A stretch of 64,000 bases of DNA, from positions 124,001 to 188,000 of the forward strand of contig JAJDEF010000020.1 in assembly GCA_029259945.1 (NCBI GenBank), read 5' to 3'. Below, one piece after another: positions 1 through 10,589 of this stretch. Each line of letters starts with the position of its first letter. Position 1 is the stretch's first letter. Source of the DNA: Planctomycetota bacterium (lineage in GTDB: Bacteria > Planctomycetota > Planctomycetia > Pirellulales > Lacipirellulaceae). Position numbers and translations under genes: made by a program. Below the pieces are notes generated by a model. That model saw only the letters and a program-made list of their open reading frames with translations. It was not told the origin of the DNA and ran no database searches.

Positions 1-196
1 AACCGAGGCGAGCAGAGGATGTTCCGTAAAAACGAACGGAGAATACTTTCGCAGGGATTACTGAACTCGGCGTCCCCATCTATCAGGCTTTCCTCTTACC
101 TTTCCTGAAACCCTTTTTTCTGGCATCATCCTGTCATCGATTATCGTAGATAGCCGTACTTAAATTTTTTGTATTCACATTAGGACTCTCGCTGTT

Positions 197-1966
197 TTGA
201 ATCACCCCGACTGGTATCTAGCCCTGACCGTTGGATTACTTTTGGGAGCTGCGCTACTCGCAGGACTCGTGGCGCGAATGCTCCATTTGCCTCGCGTCAC
301 GGCCTATCTTCTTGTTGGTCTGGCCCTGGGCCCACACACTCCACTGCTGGAATTTTTCGAATGGGCCGCCGAGCAGATCGGCTATTCAATCTCTCTTGCC
401 GGAATTCACATCTCTGAAGAGCACCTGACGCACCTTGAGCCGGTCGGCAACTTTGCCATTGCTTTGGTTCTATTTAACATGGGCTGTCACTTTCCGCTCT
501 CCAGCTTCCGGCGAATCGTCAAACGGTTGCTGCCCATGTCGCTGGGCGAAGTCGCAACCACCATGGTTCTAGTGACCGGCGGTTTGTGTCTCCTTGGCAT
601 GTGGCAAACCGACTCGTGGCTGAGTTGGCAAGTCGCGGTGCTTTTCGGAGCGCTAGCCATTGCAACAGCCCCAGCCACCACCGTACTGGTTCTGAAAGAA
701 AACCGTAGCGAAGGTCCACTCACCGAGTTCACTACGGGATTAGTGGGACTGAACAATTTAGCTTCGATCGTTCTCTTTGAATTGCTGTTTGTTCTCGTCC
801 ACGCCACACGCGGCGCTGATATCTCGATTGGCGCAGAATATCTCGAACTCACACGCAACCTGGCGGTCGCAGTTTTGCTCGGATTGGTAGCCGGACTGGC
901 GGTGAGTTTTTTCTGTGGGATTTTACTATCATCACGGTGGCTTGTACTACTCATCGCGGTGATCTGCCCACTCATGGCCGCATGCGAGCTGCTACACGTC
1001 CCCTACTTGCTTACTTTTTTAACGATGGGCATCACCGTTGCCTCGACATCCGACTTGGCCGAAGACATCAGCGAAGCGCTCGACCGACTCACGGGGTTAT
1101 TATGCGTGGTGTTTTTTGTCATCCACGGCGCAGCGATGGATCTCAACAAGCTCTGGGCTGCCGGCGCTGTTGGGGTGGCGTACATCACCTTGCGTTGCGC
1201 AGGAAAGTATTTCGGTGTCTTCTTCACCGCCAATGCCCACCGCGATGGCCCGCAGGTGAAACGATGGTTGGGCTCCGCTTTGCTTTCGCAAGCCGGGGCA
1301 GCCATCGCCCTTTCGGCCATTGCTGTAGAGCGCGACCAAGTGCTCGGAAAGCAATTGCAAGATATTATCCTGGGTACCATTGTGTTCTTTGAAATTGTTG
1401 GGCCCATCCTGGTTCGTCTCGCGGTGCTACGCGCTGGCGAAGTACCCGTGGCTTCAGCCATTTTACACACCACCAATTCGCCGATCGAGCAATTGCGCAG
1501 CATGGCCTATCGCATCATGCAATCACTGGGAATCAATCCGCTGCATGGCAGCTCTGCCGATCAAATCGATGTCAGCCGAGTGACTCGACGAAACGTCAAA
1601 CCTCTCTTAGCCAGCGCCCATTTCGACCAAGTGCTAGATCACATTGAGCATAGCCACGATAATACTTACCCGGTGGTCAACGACACGGGCGAGCTGATCG
1701 GTATTATCCGTTACCCCGATGTACGCGATGTCTTATTCGAGCCATCACTCAACGCGCTCGTCACTGCGGAAGACTTGGCGGTAACAGCCCATAAATTGCT
1801 CCGGCAAGAGGATACACTCAGCGAAGCTTGGCAATTGCTTAAAGATGGCCACGACGACTGTGTTCCTGTGGTCACTTCGAAAACGCAACCTCAATACATT
1901 GGGGTCGTTCGACGACGCGATCTGCTACGCCTACTAAGCCACAATGCCAGGAATGGGGAATCCTGA
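197..1966 (+). CDS. Cation:proton antiporter (Kef/CPA2-type membrane domain) with C-terminal CBS-domain pair
   Basis: 589 aa; about 12 hydrophobic segments; C-terminal repeats (YPVVNDTGELIGIIRYPDVRDVL / CVPVVTSKTQPQYIGVVRRRDLLRLL) typical of CBS domains; TTG start. Confidence 0.85.
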   Translation: MNHPDWYLALTVGLLLGAALLAGLVARMLHLPRVTAYLLVGLALGPHTPLLEFFEWAAEQIGYSISLAGIHISEEHLTHLEPVGNFAIALVLFNMGCHFPLSSFRRIVKRLLPMSLGEVATTMVLVTGGLCLLGMWQTDSWLSWQVAVLFGALAIATAPATTVLVLKENRSEGPLTEFTTGLVGLNNLASIVLFELLFVLVHATRGADISIGAEYLELTRNLAVAVLLGLVAGLAVSFFCGILLSSRWLVLLIAVICPLMAACELLHVPYLLTFLTMGITVASTSDLAEDISEALDRLTGLLCVVFFVIHGAAMDLNKLWAAGAVGVAYITLRCAGKYFGVFFTANAHRDGPQVKRWLGSALLSQAGAAIALSAIAVERDQVLGKQLQDIILGTIVFFEIVGPILVRLAVLRAGEVPVASAILHTTNSPIEQLRSMAYRIMQSLGINPLHGSSADQIDVSRVTRRNVKPLLASAHFDQVLDHIEHSHDNTYPVVNDTGELIGIIRYPDVRDVLFEPSLNALVTAEDLAVTAHKLLRQEDTLSEAWQLLKDGHDDCVPVVTSKTQPQYIGVVRRRDLLRLLSHNARNGES

Positions 1967-1984
1967 CCATTCATAAAGAATGGA

Positions 1985-4114
1985 TCAGTCTTTCGTCGCC
2001 CCTGTCTGTCGCAGCGAGCCGATAATATTACTAAAGCTGTCCGTCCATAGCGGAAGCTCTTCTTCTGATCCAAACGATCGAGCGGTCGGCACCTCGGCAA
2101 CAAACGATTCCAGCAGTTCAAGCTTTCGTGATACCACCGCCCATTCACAATACCCGCTGCCATTCCCCAAGACCATATGAGTGGGGACGTGCTGGTAAGC
2201 CAGTTGAAAATACTGACACAAACCGGCCACCACAGGCAGCAAATCGATGTGACGATTGCTGATATGAATTGCCAATACACCGTTGTCGTTGAGATGCCCA
2301 AGATAAATTTCCATCGCCTCCACCGTAATCAGGTGAGCAGGGACGGCATCGCCACTAAAGGCGTCGAGAACCAAAACGTCAAACGACTGAGGGGCTTCTC
2401 TCTCTAACGCAATACGGGCGTCTCCTAAAATCACGTCCGACTGAGACGGCAAGTCTGAGAGATAACTAAAGTACTGCTGGGCAATATCCACCACATCAGG
2501 ATTGATTTCGTAGAAGCGGTAATAGTCGTCCTTTTTTCCATACGCCGCTAATGTTCCGGCACCCAAGCCGATGACCCCCACACGCAGCGAGCGGTCCTTA
2601 CCCATCCCACGCAAGAGCTGGCCTACGGCTGTCTCTTCGGCGTAGTAGGTCGTCGGCACGCGCCGCAGCCCTTCGTCCAACCACTGCGATCCATGCTGAA
2701 TACGACCATGAAGCAATTCACGCAATCTGCGCGTTGGCTGTCCCTCTTCGACAATCTCTCGATCTTGGACGGTAAGCACTCCATAAAAGTTTCGCGTCGC
2801 GGCAACCGCCGAGCTAGAAACGCTTCCAAATTGTCCCCATGCGATGGCCAGTAACCCAACGTAGCCAAGCACATAAGGGGCGACTCGACGCTTTTTCGAT
2901 TGCGGCTCGACGACGGGCAGTTCTGGCTTCGCCGCCACGTACATTCCAAGCAAATAGGCAACCAAGAGACCGACATTCATCTCCAAAAAACTGCTAAAAA
3001 GTTGTGGGCAAATAATACTGACAAGCATTCCGCCTACAGCTCCGCCGCCGGCGCAATACTGATAAAACATCGTCAAGTGTTTTTTGTCGGGCCGTCGACG
3101 AACAAGCTCTCCGTGGCAAACCATACAGGCCATTAGCAACAGAGCAAAGAATACGCTCACCTCAAGCACCACCGGCAGTGTCTCGCCGACTCGCGAAACG
3201 ATTGTCGCTAGAAAAACTGCGACGATCAAACCCCGACCGCACCAATATCGACTATACCAACGCGGATTGTCAAAACAGATAATAAACGAGAGTAAGTACA
3301 ACGACAAAGGAATGACCCATAGCAACGGCATCACAGCCACATCCTGGCAGACATGATTGGTAGTGGCCAATAACATGGCAGAGCCATAAGCAGCAAACAG
3401 AAGCCATCCAATTCGTTGACCCACCGTAGGTACCGCAGTCGATGTCGCATCCGTCTCGACTGGCAGTTCTGCATCTGACGACTTGCCTGCGCGAACCATA
3501 AGCTGCCAAGCAAGCCAACCTGAAAGCAGCGTAAACGCGATAAACACCAACGACCACAACTGCCCCTGCCCCGCGGTGGTGAAGGCGGGCTCAAAGATAA
3601 AGGGGTAGGTCAACAGCCCCAACATCGAAGCCGTGTTCGACAATGCATACAAACGATAGGGCGACTTGCTGCGAAATGACTGCCCAAACCATGCCTGCAG
3701 CAACGGCCCACTCGAGGCCAATAGAAAATAGGGCAAACCGACGCTCGTTGCCAAAATGCCCAAGATCCGAAACGTCGGCCACGATCCATCTACTGGTTTC
3801 CACTCGGCAGACGGACTGATAGGCAATACGCTGAGCGCTAATACGATCAGTAGCAAGTGAACTGCCCCTTGCCATCTCGGCGTCAAACGACTGACACTCC
3901 CGTGGGCATAAGCATAGCCTGCAAACAACGCGGTCTGAAAAAACAGCATGCAGGTCGTCCAGACTGCAGGACTCCCGCCAAACCAAGGGAGAATTATCTT
4001 GCTGATCACTGGCTGAACTTGAAATACCAAGAACGCGCTCACAAAAATCGCCGTGGCAAAACACCAAGCAAGCCCGAGCTGCCTGGGTCGGTGTGATACT
4101 TCTCCCGCCATCAA
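1985..4114 (-). CDS. Fused MFS-like membrane protein / spermidine synthase-like domain
   Basis: 709 aa; N-terminal multi-TM half, C-terminal Rossmann methyltransferase-like half (VGVIGLGAGTLAAYG, FDVLVLDAFSGDAVPAHL). Confidence 0.85.
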   Translation of the reverse strand: MMAGEVSHRPRQLGLAWCFATAIFVSAFLVFQVQPVISKIILPWFGGSPAVWTTCMLFFQTALFAGYAYAHGSVSRLTPRWQGAVHLLLIVLALSVLPISPSAEWKPVDGSWPTFRILGILATSVGLPYFLLASSGPLLQAWFGQSFRSKSPYRLYALSNTASMLGLLTYPFIFEPAFTTAGQGQLWSLVFIAFTLLSGWLAWQLMVRAGKSSDAELPVETDATSTAVPTVGQRIGWLLFAAYGSAMLLATTNHVCQDVAVMPLLWVIPLSLYLLSFIICFDNPRWYSRYWCGRGLIVAVFLATIVSRVGETLPVVLEVSVFFALLLMACMVCHGELVRRRPDKKHLTMFYQYCAGGGAVGGMLVSIICPQLFSSFLEMNVGLLVAYLLGMYVAAKPELPVVEPQSKKRRVAPYVLGYVGLLAIAWGQFGSVSSSAVAATRNFYGVLTVQDREIVEEGQPTRRLRELLHGRIQHGSQWLDEGLRRVPTTYYAEETAVGQLLRGMGKDRSLRVGVIGLGAGTLAAYGKKDDYYRFYEINPDVVDIAQQYFSYLSDLPSQSDVILGDARIALEREAPQSFDVLVLDAFSGDAVPAHLITVEAMEIYLGHLNDNGVLAIHISNRHIDLLPVVAGLCQYFQLAYQHVPTHMVLGNGSGYCEWAVVSRKLELLESFVAEVPTARSFGSEEELPLWTDSFSNIIGSLRQTGATKD

Positions 4115-4367
4115 ACATTTCCTTTATTCTTCGCACCGTTTCCCTAACCAATCACCCCCTCACGCCATTTCCTAGGCGAGCCGAGAACACCGACAATGAT
4201 AGCTCACAAACAAGTGCAAAGGCCTAACGGACAATGCAATCCGCCTAGTCGTTACAGATGTCATTTCGTCCACGGACGCGACAAACGCTCACTCCGCACT
4301 TGTAAGCTTTGTCGCTAAAGCATCTACTAGAAACACTAAAACGAATTGGTAACTGGAGCCGAAGACC

Positions 4368-5498
4368 GTGTTCAAACGCATTCTCCCCGTTGTCGTCGCC
4401 CTGCTCGCGCTGACCGCGGTGTTGGTCTTTAGTCAGCTACGCATCTCGCCGCGCAAGGTTTCTGGGTTTATCGAGGCAGATGAGATTCGAATCGGCTCTC
4501 GGATCGGTGGTCGGGTTGCAGAGGTGCTCACCGAAGAGGGGGCACGCGTAAAAAAGGGGCAAGTACTCGTCAAGCTCGAACCATTTGACCTACTCCAACT
4601 TGAGCAAGAAGCCGTGGGAGCCCTTGCTGCCAGCCAAGCAGACCTAGACAGACTCAACGCAGGTTTTCGGCCTGAAGAAGTGCTGCAGGCAAAAGCTCGT
4701 TACGACCAGTTTACGGCTCGGTTCGAGCTACTTGCTAACGGGCCACGCAAGGAAGAGACAAACGCTGCCCGTGGCAGAAAGGATTCTGCCACGGCAGAGT
4801 TCACACTTGCAGAGCAGCATCATGTCCGAGCGAGCAATCTCCTACGCAACAAAGCCATCTCTCGGCAAGAGTTTGAGGCTGTCGAACAGAGACTGAAATC
4901 TGCGAGTTCTTTGCTTGTTGTGCGGGCAAACGAATTGGAACTTTTGGAATCTGGAACACGAAAAGAAAAGCTCGCCGAAGCTCAGGCAAAACTTCAAGAG
5001 GCCAAGGCCGCATGGGATCTGAAAAAAGCCGGCTATCGAACGGAAGAAATCCAGCAGGCCATTGCAGCCCGAGATTCGGCCAAGGCCGCATTAGACGCCA
5101 TCAAAGAACGGCTCAAAGAGCTTGCGATTCGGAGTCCGGTTGTGGGAGTTGTGGAAGCACTCGAATTGCAACGCGGCGACCTTGTTTCGGCAGGAGCCCC
5201 GGTCCTTTCTCTCATGGACGCCAGCCATCTCTGGGTACGAGCCTATGTACCCGAAAATGAACTGGGGTTAACGATCGACCAAGTGCTATTTTTGAGCGTC
5301 GATAGCTTTCCCAACGAACGCTTCAGCGGGAAGCTAAGTTACATCGCAAGACAAGGTGAATTTACCCCCAGTAACGTACAAACTCCCGAAGAACGCTCCA
5401 AGCAAGTCTTTCGCATCAAGGTGAACATTACCGAAGGACTCGATCGCTTGCGCCCCGGGATGGCGGCAGATGTTTGGCTCGATGAAAATGCTAAATAA
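4368..5498 (+). CDS. HlyD-family periplasmic adaptor (efflux secretion protein)
   Basis: N-terminal TM, biotinyl-lipoyl-like segment (GGRVAEVLTEEGARVKKGQVLVKLEP), long coiled coil; directly upstream of ABC exporter; GTG start. Confidence 0.9.
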   Translation: MFKRILPVVVALLALTAVLVFSQLRISPRKVSGFIEADEIRIGSRIGGRVAEVLTEEGARVKKGQVLVKLEPFDLLQLEQEAVGALAASQADLDRLNAGFRPEEVLQAKARYDQFTARFELLANGPRKEETNAARGRKDSATAEFTLAEQHHVRASNLLRNKAISRQEFEAVEQRLKSASSLLVVRANELELLESGTRKEKLAEAQAKLQEAKAAWDLKKAGYRTEEIQQAIAARDSAKAALDAIKERLKELAIRSPVVGVVEALELQRGDLVSAGAPVLSLMDASHLWVRAYVPENELGLTIDQVLFLSVDSFPNERFSGKLSYIARQGEFTPSNVQTPEERSKQVFRIKVNITEGLDRLRPGMAADVWLDENAK

Positions 5499-5511
5499 GG
5501 GGAGCCGCAAT

Positions 5512-7719
5512 ATGGGCCAGCCTGTGATTCAAGTGCGGGATATCTCGCGCCAATTTGGCGATTTAGTTGCGGTAAAGGATGTAACCTTTGACGTAGAGAA
5601 GGCCTCCATCTTCGGTCTGCTAGGGCCAAACGGAAGCGGTAAGTCGACCATCATTCGGATGCTGCTCGGAATTCTTCCTCCGTCCGCCGGTGAGGCAAAC
5701 GTATTTGGCTACGACGTGAAACGCGATTCCGAACTGATAAAACGTCGCGTCGGATATATGTCGCAGAGCTTCAGCCTCTATGGTGACCTTACGGTACGCG
5801 AGAATATCAACTTTTACGGTCGCATCTACGGCCTGGAGTCGTCACGACTCGAAAGACGAACTGAAGAAGTTCTTGAGCTGACCTCGCTATGCGACCGTAT
5901 CGACCAATTTGCACACACTCTCTCTGGTGGCTGGAAACAACGTCTTGCTCTAGCCTGTTCTCTGATACACGAACCAGACCTCCTGTTTCTCGACGAGCCG
6001 ACTGCAGGCATTGACCCCGTTGCACGGCGACAACTCTGGGATCTACTGTTTGAGTTATCTGGTCGTGGAGTAACGCTCTTTGTCACGACACACTATATGG
6101 ATGAGGCAGAACGCTGTACCGACGTTGGATACATCTATCTTTCACGATTGCTGGTCCAGGGTAAGCCTGATGAACTCAAGGCACTTCCTGAAGTAACGCC
6201 CGAAGGAACACGACGTTGTGAGATGCGAGTTTCTTCGCCGAGTTCTCGCCTTGCCTCTCTTCGCGAACACAAAGGAGTCCTTGATGCCACACTCTTTGGA
6301 GAAACAATTCACCTGCTACTCGCACCGGAATTTTCCGATGCTTCCTTGCTCGAAGAAATGCAGCTCGACCCCGAGCAAACTGAATTGCGAGAAATCGCCC
6401 CGTCACTAGAAGACGTCTTTGTCGCGCTAACCACTGAGGCCGAACGAGAAAAGGCCGAGGGGAGAGAGCCCGCCCAGCATTTACTGCAAACGCACGCTGC
6501 CCCACTAGCCGAAAAACCCACTATTACTCCAAAGAAAACCAGTCCCGCCAAGCCACCCGCAATTGGAAAATCAACGGATGGCTTTCTCGCCGTGCTCACC
6601 AAAGAATTCGCCCATGTGCGTCGCCAACCATCGACCCTAGTTTTTGCCTTGCTCGTACCCCTAATCCAAACGATTATCTTCGGATTTGCTCTGGACACTC
6701 AGATTGAGAACATTCCGATGGTGGTCTTTGACCAGGACGGGAGACATCAGGCCAGAGAACTGACCGACGCCTACGTCAACACTCGACGTTTTACGATTGC
6801 GTCACGGGTATTTGATGAAGATTCGTTTCGCCGAGCGATGACCTCCGGCAAAGCCAAGGTGGGACTACGAATCCCTCCGAACTACACCGACCGAATGATC
6901 CGAGGCGAACAGGTCGCCGTGCAAATGCTCATCGACGGAAGCGATTCACAAGTTGCGACCACCGCCCTCAATACGGCTCAGCTACTCGGGCTAAACCTGT
7001 CGGTCGGCATTGCCCGCGCCCGGGGCGAAGCGATGCAGATTGCTCCAGCCCGCGACCTGCGAGGTCGAGGAGTCTTACCGATCGAGATTCGTTCTCGGTT
7101 ACTTTATAATCCTGACCTCGATAGCTCTCATTTCTTCGTTCCAGGACTTGTGGGAATTATCCTGCAGCTCGTCACCGTGTTTCTCACGTCGTTTGCAGTG
7201 GTCCGTGAACGGGAACTCGGCACACTTGAGCAACTCTTTGTGACGCCCGTTGGCCGAACTGGCCTTCTTCTCGGCAAGCTCGTTCCGTATGCTCTGCTTG
7301 GTTTTTTTGAGACCTTGATTGTTCTCATCGCAATGGTCTACGTGTTTGGCGTGCCTATTAACGGGAGCATTCCACTCCTTCTTTCCTTGACCATGCTGTT
7401 CATGGTTTGCTCGCTGGGCCTCGGGTTGCTGGTCTCAACAATTTCTAAGACACAGCTCGAAGCACTTCAGTTTGCCTTCATGATCATGCTGCCGTCTGTT
7501 TTGCTCTCTGGATTCATGTTTCCCAGAAGCGAAATGCCGCTGCCAATTTATCTTGCGTCCTTTGCCATTCCCGTCACTTACTTCATCGAAATCCTCCGTG
7601 GTGTTGTGCTTCGCGGTGCTGACCTATTTGACCTGATTAACCCAGTACTTGGGCTTGTCATCAGCATTGTCATCATCCTGGGCCTTAGCATCACCCGGTT
7701 CCGAAAACAGTTAGCGTAA
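5512..7719 (+). CDS. ABC transporter, fused ATP-binding and ABC-2 permease protein
   Basis: Walker A GPNGSGKST, signature LSGGWKQRL, Walker B LLFLDEPT; C-terminal ABC-2 permease. ORF opens at 5470; ATG at 5512 (MGQPVIQ) preferred. Confidence 0.9.
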   Translation: MGQPVIQVRDISRQFGDLVAVKDVTFDVEKASIFGLLGPNGSGKSTIIRMLLGILPPSAGEANVFGYDVKRDSELIKRRVGYMSQSFSLYGDLTVRENINFYGRIYGLESSRLERRTEEVLELTSLCDRIDQFAHTLSGGWKQRLALACSLIHEPDLLFLDEPTAGIDPVARRQLWDLLFELSGRGVTLFVTTHYMDEAERCTDVGYIYLSRLLVQGKPDELKALPEVTPEGTRRCEMRVSSPSSRLASLREHKGVLDATLFGETIHLLLAPEFSDASLLEEMQLDPEQTELREIAPSLEDVFVALTTEAEREKAEGREPAQHLLQTHAAPLAEKPTITPKKTSPAKPPAIGKSTDGFLAVLTKEFAHVRRQPSTLVFALLVPLIQTIIFGFALDTQIENIPMVVFDQDGRHQARELTDAYVNTRRFTIASRVFDEDSFRRAMTSGKAKVGLRIPPNYTDRMIRGEQVAVQMLIDGSDSQVATTALNTAQLLGLNLSVGIARARGEAMQIAPARDLRGRGVLPIEIRSRLLYNPDLDSSHFFVPGLVGIILQLVTVFLTSFAVVRERELGTLEQLFVTPVGRTGLLLGKLVPYALLGFFETLIVLIAMVYVFGVPINGSIPLLLSLTMLFMVCSLGLGLLVSTISKTQLEALQFAFMIMLPSVLLSGFMFPRSEMPLPIYLASFAIPVTYFIEILRGVVLRGADLFDLINPVLGLVISIVIILGLSITRFRKQLA

Positions 7720-7814
7720 AAATCATCTCCCCCTTCGCCGTTGACCTCCCCTACCCACCGGCGCTATACTCGCCGCTCTTGTTGGACGCTACGAACAAAA
7801 GGCTTGGTTAAATA

Positions 7815-9002
7815 ATGAAAATCCACGAATTTCAAGCAAAAGACCTACTACGCAAAGCCCGCATCGCGGTGCCCGAGAGCATCGTTGCCCGCTCGTCTGA
7901 GGAGGCTTCGGCCGCGTTCAAGCAGCTGGGTGGCCCGATTGCCGTGGTAAAAGCTCAGATTCATGCGGGTGGTCGCGGTAAGGGAACGATCAAAACCAAC
8001 CCCGATCAACATGGTGTGCAGCTGGTCAAATCGGCTGACGAAGCTGCCACCGTGGCCGGCAATCTGCTCGGCAACGATTTAGTCACCATTCAAACGGGGC
8101 CTAAAGGGCACACCGTCCAGCAGGTACTCGTTGAGGCGGGCTGCGATATCGCTCGCGAGCTATACCTGGGCATCGTCATCGACCGAGCTTGCGGCTTGCC
8201 CGTGCTTATGGTTTCGAGCGAAGGGGGCGTCAACATCGAAGATGTTGCGGCCAACACCCCCGAGCTGATCTACAAAGAAGCTTTCGATCCCGATGCCGGC
8301 TTGCAGTCGTATCAAGTACGCAAGCTTTGCCATCGACTAAATATCACCGGCAAAAGCGTCCGTTCGGCGGATGCGTTTATGCGTTCGATGTGCCGACTGT
8401 TTGTCGAACTCGATTGCAGCTTGGCCGAGATCAACCCGCTGGTGGTTACCGGCGAAGGCGAACTCATCGCACTCGACGCCAAAATTGGCTTTGATGACAA
8501 CGCTTTGTTTCGACACAAAAACATCGGCGAGCTTCGGGATCTCGGCGAAGAAGACCCCGCAGAGGTACGTGCCGGTGAAGCGGGACTTAGCTACGTACAA
8601 CTAGATGGCAGCATTGGTTGTTTGGTCAACGGGGCAGGACTGGCAATGAGCACGATGGATTTAATCAAGCTGCATGGTGGCGAACCAGCGAATTTTCTCG
8701 ATGTGGGCGGAAGTGCCCAAGTCGAACAAGTCACCGAAGCCTTCCGCATCTTGCTCGACGACAAGAACGTGAAGGCCGTTTTGGTCAACATTTTCGGTGG
8801 CATCATGCGGTGTACAACCATCGCCAATGCGATTGTTGAATCTTATAAGCAAGTAAAATTCAATGTGCCACTGGTGGTGCGACTAGAAGGTACCGAAGTC
8901 GAGCAGGGTCGCAAAATCCTTGCCGAAAGCGATATCGATATCATTACCGCTGAAGGGCTAACCGACGCCGCAAACAAAGTCGTCGCTGCCGCCGCAGGCT
9001 AA
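7815..9002 (+). CDS. sucC: Succinyl-CoA ligase (ADP-forming) subunit beta
   Basis: [14 protein letters not shown]..., ATP-grasp, [11 protein letters not shown]. Confidence 0.97.
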   Translation: MKIHEFQAKDLLRKARIAVPESIVARSSEEASAAFKQLGGPIAVVKAQIHAGGRGKGTIKTNPDQHGVQLVKSADEAATVAGNLLGNDLVTIQTGPKGHTVQQVLVEAGCDIARELYLGIVIDRACGLPVLMVSSEGGVNIEDVAANTPELIYKEAFDPDAGLQSYQVRKLCHRLNITGKSVRSADAFMRSMCRLFVELDCSLAEINPLVVTGEGELIALDAKIGFDDNALFRHKNIGELRDLGEEDPAEVRAGEAGLSYVQLDGSIGCLVNGAGLAMSTMDLIKLHGGEPANFLDVGGSAQVEQVTEAFRILLDDKNVKAVLVNIFGGIMRCTTIANAIVESYKQVKFNVPLVVRLEGTEVEQGRKILAESDIDIITAEGLTDAANKVVAAAAG

Positions 9003-9061
9003 GCCATCGCTTATCCAACACAATAAAAAGACAGACCGCTGAAAGCTAAAGGCACTTATTT

Positions 9062-9940
9062 ATGAGCATTCTAATCAATAAATCGACCCGTGTTGTTTGC
9101 CAGGGAATCACCGGCCGCGCGGGCGAGTTTCATAGCAAGAATTGTCTCGACTATGGCACAAAGATTCTGGCGGGAGTGACGCCCGGCAAAGGCGGGCAGG
9201 AAGTGCTTGGCGTGCCGGTTTACGACACGGTGATCGAAGCCGTTGAAAAGCAAGGGGTGGATGCAAGCATGATCTTCGTCCCGCCCGCTTTCACGGCGGA
9301 CGCCATTTTGGAATCGGTTGATGCCGGCATCAAAACTGTGGTGGCGATTACCGAAGGCGTACCGGTACTCGACATGGTTCGCGTTTACAACGCGATTCAG
9401 GGGCGCGACGTCAATCTCATCGGACCCAACTGTCCAGGCGTAATTACTTCGGATGAATGCAAAATTGGTATTATGCCAGGTTACATTCACAAAAAGGGTG
9501 GCGTGGGGGTCATGAGCCGTAGTGGTACTCTCACCTATGAGGCCGTGTGGCAACTTTCTGAAGTGGGCCTTGGCCAGTCGACTTGCGTCGGCCTCGGTGG
9601 CGACCCGATCGTCGGCTCTTCGTTCATTGATTTGCTGAAGATGTATCAGGAAGACGACCAAACCGAAGCAATCATGATGATTGGCGAGATCGGCGGAACG
9701 GCGGAAGAAGAAGCCGCAGCCTTTGTCAAAGAAAACGTCACCAAGCCTGTTGCTGCGTTCATCGCAGGCCGTACTGCCCCTCCAGGAAAACGGATGGGCC
9801 ACGCCGGCGCAATTATCTCCGGTGGCAAAGGAACTGCGGCAGAAAAAATTGCGGCCCTAGAAGATGCCGGTATCGAGGTCGCACAAAGCCCCGCAGATAT
9901 GGGAACGGCAATTCAGCGAGCCATTGCAAAGGCGGGCTAA
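9062..9940 (+). CDS. sucD: Succinyl-CoA ligase subunit alpha
   Basis: [24 protein letters not shown]..., [22 protein letters not shown]; directly follows sucC. Confidence 0.97.
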   Translation: MSILINKSTRVVCQGITGRAGEFHSKNCLDYGTKILAGVTPGKGGQEVLGVPVYDTVIEAVEKQGVDASMIFVPPAFTADAILESVDAGIKTVVAITEGVPVLDMVRVYNAIQGRDVNLIGPNCPGVITSDECKIGIMPGYIHKKGGVGVMSRSGTLTYEAVWQLSEVGLGQSTCVGLGGDPIVGSSFIDLLKMYQEDDQTEAIMMIGEIGGTAEEEAAAFVKENVTKPVAAFIAGRTAPPGKRMGHAGAIISGGKGTAAEKIAALEDAGIEVAQSPADMGTAIQRAIAKAG

Positions 9941-9948
9941 CTAAACTA

Positions 9949-10491
9949 CCACCCGCTAAAGCAGGTGGGTTTGAAAGTTTCGTAAGCTCCGGACTAAAGT
10001 CCTTCACTTACGAGGAGGTTACCTGAAATTTATCGTCACCATCACTCGGCTCCGTACCGTCTTGGCCGCGAATGTACTCGGCTATCGCCTCGTCAGTCAC
10101 GTTGCCGCTTGACGCCACGAAGTAGCCACGCGCCCAAAGATGTCGGCCCCAATACTGTTTTTGAATGTGTTTGAACTCCATCATCAACTTCCTCGAACTC
10201 TTACCCTTGATATACTGCATGATTTTACTCGGCGACAGGGTTGGCGGACTCGAAAGCAGCACATGCACGTGATCCCCAGAGACCGAGCCTTGTAAAATCT
10301 TGATCTCGTTCGCCAGGCAAACCTCTCGAACCAGATCGCGGACACGAATCCCGACCTCACCAGTCAACACCTTACGCCGGTACTTGGTCACCCAAACAAA
10401 GTGATATTTGATGTCATAACGACTGTGCGAGCCTGTTCGATAGCTTTCCATTCCTCCAGTATAATATCCTAAAGGATTCGCCTAAAGGCGA
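9949..10491 (-). mobile_element. IS200/IS605-like element with tnpA only; hairpins at both ends (exact cleavage ends not determined)
   Basis: tnpA flanked by TAAA-loop hairpins: CCACCCGC-TAAA-GCAGGTGG (9949-9968), GGAC-TAAA-GTCC within GTAAG..CTTAC (9982-10011), ATCC-TAAA-GGAT (10466-10477), TCGCC-TAAA-GGCGA (10478-10491). Confidence 0.75.
10008..10451 (-). CDS. tnpA: IS200/IS605-family transposase TnpA (HUH Y1 transposase)
   Basis: YHFVWVTKYRRKVL, HUH motif in GDHVHVLLSSPP, YIKGKSSRKLMMEF, YWGRHLWARGYFVASSGNVTDEAIAEYI. Confidence 0.93.
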   Translation of the reverse strand: MESYRTGSHSRYDIKYHFVWVTKYRRKVLTGEVGIRVRDLVREVCLANEIKILQGSVSGDHVHVLLSSPPTLSPSKIMQYIKGKSSRKLMMEFKHIQKQYWGRHLWARGYFVASSGNVTDEAIAEYIRGQDGTEPSDGDDKFQVTSS

Positions 10492-10589
10492 GGGTTTTAG
10501 ACCCGTCGCAAGGACAATAAAGACCACTGATACCACTACAAACATATTGAGCTAAACATAGTAGAGCAACATCACAGAGGGAACTTGAC

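Noticed and set aside
487-975. 162-aa minus-strand ORF
   Set aside because: Antisense to the antiporter gene; no domain signature
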